This document shows positions 62,278 through 64,000 of a stretch of DNA of 64,000 bases, in pieces (the first letter of the stretch is position 1; every line of letters starts with the position of its first letter). Position numbers and translations under genes: made by a program. Source of the stretch: Chloroflexota bacterium (lineage in GTDB: Bacteria; Chloroflexota; Anaerolineae; Aggregatilineales; J027); the NCBI GenBank assembly GCA_013112715.1, contig JABFGB010000026.1, positions 1-64,000 on the forward strand, given 5' to 3'. Below the pieces are notes generated by a model. That model had not been told where the DNA came from, did no database searches, and worked only from the letters and a program-made list of their open reading frames with translations.

Positions 62278-64000
62278 TTACTGCTCCTTACGGTTCATTT
62301 GAATTTGTTTAGCACCGATGATGGCCTGCCCTAAAGCCAACCCACCATCATTCGGCGGTACGGCCCGATGTACCAGCACCTCAAAACCACTTTGGGTAAG
62401 GGCTTGGCTGGTTAGGGCCAGTAGCAATACATTTTGAAACACCCCCCCGCTCAAAGCAACTCGATGAATGCCTGTTTTTTGACGCAACAAGTCACAAATT
62501 TTCAAAATCACATCCGCCACCCCACGATGAAATTTGCCTGCGATGAGATTTTGTGACACACCCTGCTGTAAATCGTCCACTATGGCCCTGAATACGGGAC
62601 TAGCATCGAGTTGGATAGGCGTATCTGGCAGGATTTCTAGAACAAAGGAGTAACTCTTATCCGTCATAGTAGCCATGCTTTCGAGTTCAATGGCGGCTTG
62701 GGCTTCATACGAAACGATTTGGCGTACCCCAATCAGCGCGGCGACAGCATCAAATAGGCGACCCATACTGCTGGTGGGGACGGTGTTGAAGCTGGTCTCA
62801 AATTGACGGGCCAAAATCCGCTGTTCGACGGTGGGGCAAGCCACAACCGGGGGCAGCCATTCCTCCCATTCAATACCCGCTGACCAAAGATGGGCCAGTG
62901 CGACACGATAGGGTTTTTTGACCGCTGCATCGCCCCCCGCCAGTGGCACATATTTGAGATGGGCCACGCGCTCAAAGTGGGCATAATCTGCCAGCAAAAA
63001 TTCACCACCCCAAATTGCACCGTCTGTACCATAACCTGTGCCGTCCAAACAAACGCCAATAATGGGGGATTGTCCCGTGTCGCCATGTTCAGCTAAAACA
63101 GCCGCGATATGGGCATGATGATGCTGCACTTGAATGAGTAGGAGGCTGTTGGCGCTGGCATATTCATGGGACCATGTAGTAGTGAGATAGTTGGGGTGCA
63201 GGTCGCAAATGACGGCCTCTGGTTGTAGGCGATAGAGCGTTGAAAAATGCTCCACCGACGCAGTGAAAGCGTTCAGGGTTTCGATATTTTCCATGTCGCC
63301 GATGTGCTGGCTTAAAAAGGCGTGCCGATGATGGGTCAGGCAAAAGGTGTTTTTGAGTTCGCCACCTGTCGCCAAAACCGTCGCCACGTCAAAGGGTAGT
63401 TTGACCGGAAAGGGGGTATAACCGCGTGAGCGACGGATGGGCAGTTCATCTTGGTCATGAATCCGCAGCACCGAATCATCACAGGCGGTATGAATGGGGC
63501 GATTATGCAGTAAAAAGCCATCCACCAGTGGGGTAAGCGAATGTAGGGCATCGGCATTGTCTTTGCAGATTGGTTCCCCGCTGAAATTGCCAGAGGTCAT
63601 GACAAGGGGGTAATCATCCAGTAGCAAATAATGGAGGGGTGCATACGCCAGCATCACCCCAACGTATTGATTACCCGGCGCGACGAGTTCGGAAAGTGTA
63701 CTTGTCTGGCGTTTTTTGAGGAGCACAATTGGGCGCTGGGGGCTTTCCAAAAGTTCGACTTCGGCAGGATTGATTTCGGCAAGCTGACGGGCCATTTCCA
63801 AATCGCGTACCATAATGGCAAAGGGTTTATCTACTCGCCCCTTGCGTTCGCGTAAAATTCGGAGGGCGGTGTCGGAACGGGCATCACAGGCCAGATGAAA
63901 CCCACCAATCCCTTTGACGGCGATAATCTGGTCGTTGGCAAAGGCTTGTTTGGTTAGGGTAATCGCATCATCACCTTCAATGACCTCCCCCGAATGAGTT
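62278..64000 (-). CDS. hypF: Carbamoyltransferase HypF, 5' part beyond window
   Basis: The frame is open to the right window edge, giving 573 residues of a protein normally near 750. The visible part begins inside the YrdC-like domain (IIAVKGIGGFHLACDARSD) and continues through the Kae1/HypF carbamoyltransferase domain (QHHHAHIAAVLAEHG; GVCLDGTGYGTDG; RVALSGGVFQNVLLL). The acylphosphatase and zinc-finger domains should lie outside the window. HypF makes carbamoyl-AMP from carbamoyl phosphate and passes the carbamoyl group to HypE. The internal Met at 63813 is not the real start. Confidence 0.96.
   Translation of the reverse strand, partial: THSGEVIEGDDAITLTKQAFANDQIIAVKGIGGFHLACDARSDTALRILRERKGRVDKPFAIMVRDLEMARQLAEINPAEVELLESPQRPIVLLKKRQTSTLSELVAPGNQYVGVMLAYAPLHYLLLDDYPLVMTSGNFSGEPICKDNADALHSLTPLVDGFLLHNRPIHTACDDSVLRIHDQDELPIRRSRGYTPFPVKLPFDVATVLATGGELKNTFCLTHHRHAFLSQHIGDMENIETLNAFTASVEHFSTLYRLQPEAVICDLHPNYLTTTWSHEYASANSLLLIQVQHHHAHIAAVLAEHGDTGQSPIIGVCLDGTGYGTDGAIWGGEFLLADYAHFERVAHLKYVPLAGGDAAVKKPYRVALAHLWSAGIEWEEWLPPVVACPTVEQRILARQFETSFNTVPTSSMGRLFDAVAALIGVRQIVSYEAQAAIELESMATMTDKSYSFVLEILPDTPIQLDASPVFRAIVDDLQQGVSQNLIAGKFHRGVADVILKICDLLRQKTGIHRVALSGGVFQNVLLLALTSQALTQSGFEVLVHRAVPPNDGGLALGQAIIGAKQIQMNRKEQ

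Noticed and set aside
63811..63813. Met codon at 63813 as the start of HypF
   Set aside because: The frame continues to the window edge with the conserved KGIGGFHLACDA segment upstream of this Met, so the gene is cut by the window and does not start here.
1..64000. Mobile elements, CRISPR arrays, tRNA or rRNA genes
   Set aside because: I read the intergenic regions for terminal inverted repeats, transposase-like genes, regularly spaced repeats and cloverleaf-like sequences and found none. The 22-bp phased boxes at 34.9 kb are only three copies of a six-base motif and not CRISPR-like.

Overview
The window looks like a chromosomal segment of a Chloroflexota bacterium, most likely Anaerolineae or a relative. 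This is judged from the style of the proteins (LacI-controlled sugar ABC systems without a local ATPase, secreted beta-propeller proteins, membrane sensors with GAF domains, an archaellin-like protein), not from a marker-gene comparison. GC content appears close to 50-55 percent throughout. I see no insertion sequence, phage, CRISPR array, rRNA or tRNA gene.

Layout. 1-10.4 kb: mostly minus-strand housekeeping genes. A truncated two-TM membrane protein is followed by ffh-rpsP-khpA-rimM-dprA-manC reading from one promoter, then dnaN, a lipoprotein, an O-methyltransferase and a zinc-ribbon protein; rplY (L25) lies on the plus strand. 10.5-13.4 kb: an unusual membrane sensor (about nine TM, GAF, sigma-region-4-like C-terminus) next to an OmpR-type response regulator. 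13.4-24.5 kb: a cello-oligosaccharide operon with a LacI repressor, binding protein, two permeases, a secreted GH8 glucanase, GH1 beta-glucosidase and GH94 cellobiose phosphorylase. Two copies of TGGGAGCGCTCCCA, the operator known for actinobacterial CelR/CebR, flank the repressor gene. 24.6-28.7 kb: a secreted beta-propeller protein, an FHA/zinc-ribbon protein and a sortase. 28.8-37.7 kb: pheT on plus; on minus a FadN-like beta-oxidation enzyme, an archaellin-like protein behind a phased repeat array, an orphan FAD-subunit-like protein, and pheS plus a small membrane protein behind a Phe T-box. 37.8-42.6 kb: a partner-switching module (STAS, RsbU-type phosphatase, RsbW-type ATPase, CheY) convergent with a large histidine kinase. 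42.7-52.3 kb: a second LacI-controlled ABC locus with GH42 and GH31 enzymes. 52.3-58.0 kb: a third LacI locus with GH20, a BadF-type sugar kinase and GH4. 58.0-59.8 kb: GNAT, cupin and ROK kinase. 59.8-64.0 kb: hypF(partial)-hypC-hypD-hypE for NiFe hydrogenase maturation.

Taken together the window describes a carbohydrate-scavenging heterotroph. Three sugar loci each have their own LacI repressor and operator just downstream of a promoter. They import or trim beta-glucans, galactosides and N-acetylhexosaminides, and a ROK hexokinase lies nearby. Neither ABC locus has an ATPase, so a shared MsiK-like subunit elsewhere is expected.

The most unusual items are the archaellin-like gene with three CCCGTA boxes exactly 22 bp apart upstream, the MalG-like permease with three tandem repeats of about 58 residues inserted after its first TM helix, and the membrane-bound GAF/HTH sensor. 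Where a longer upstream reading exists, starts were moved to the codon that follows a Shine-Dalgarno sequence.
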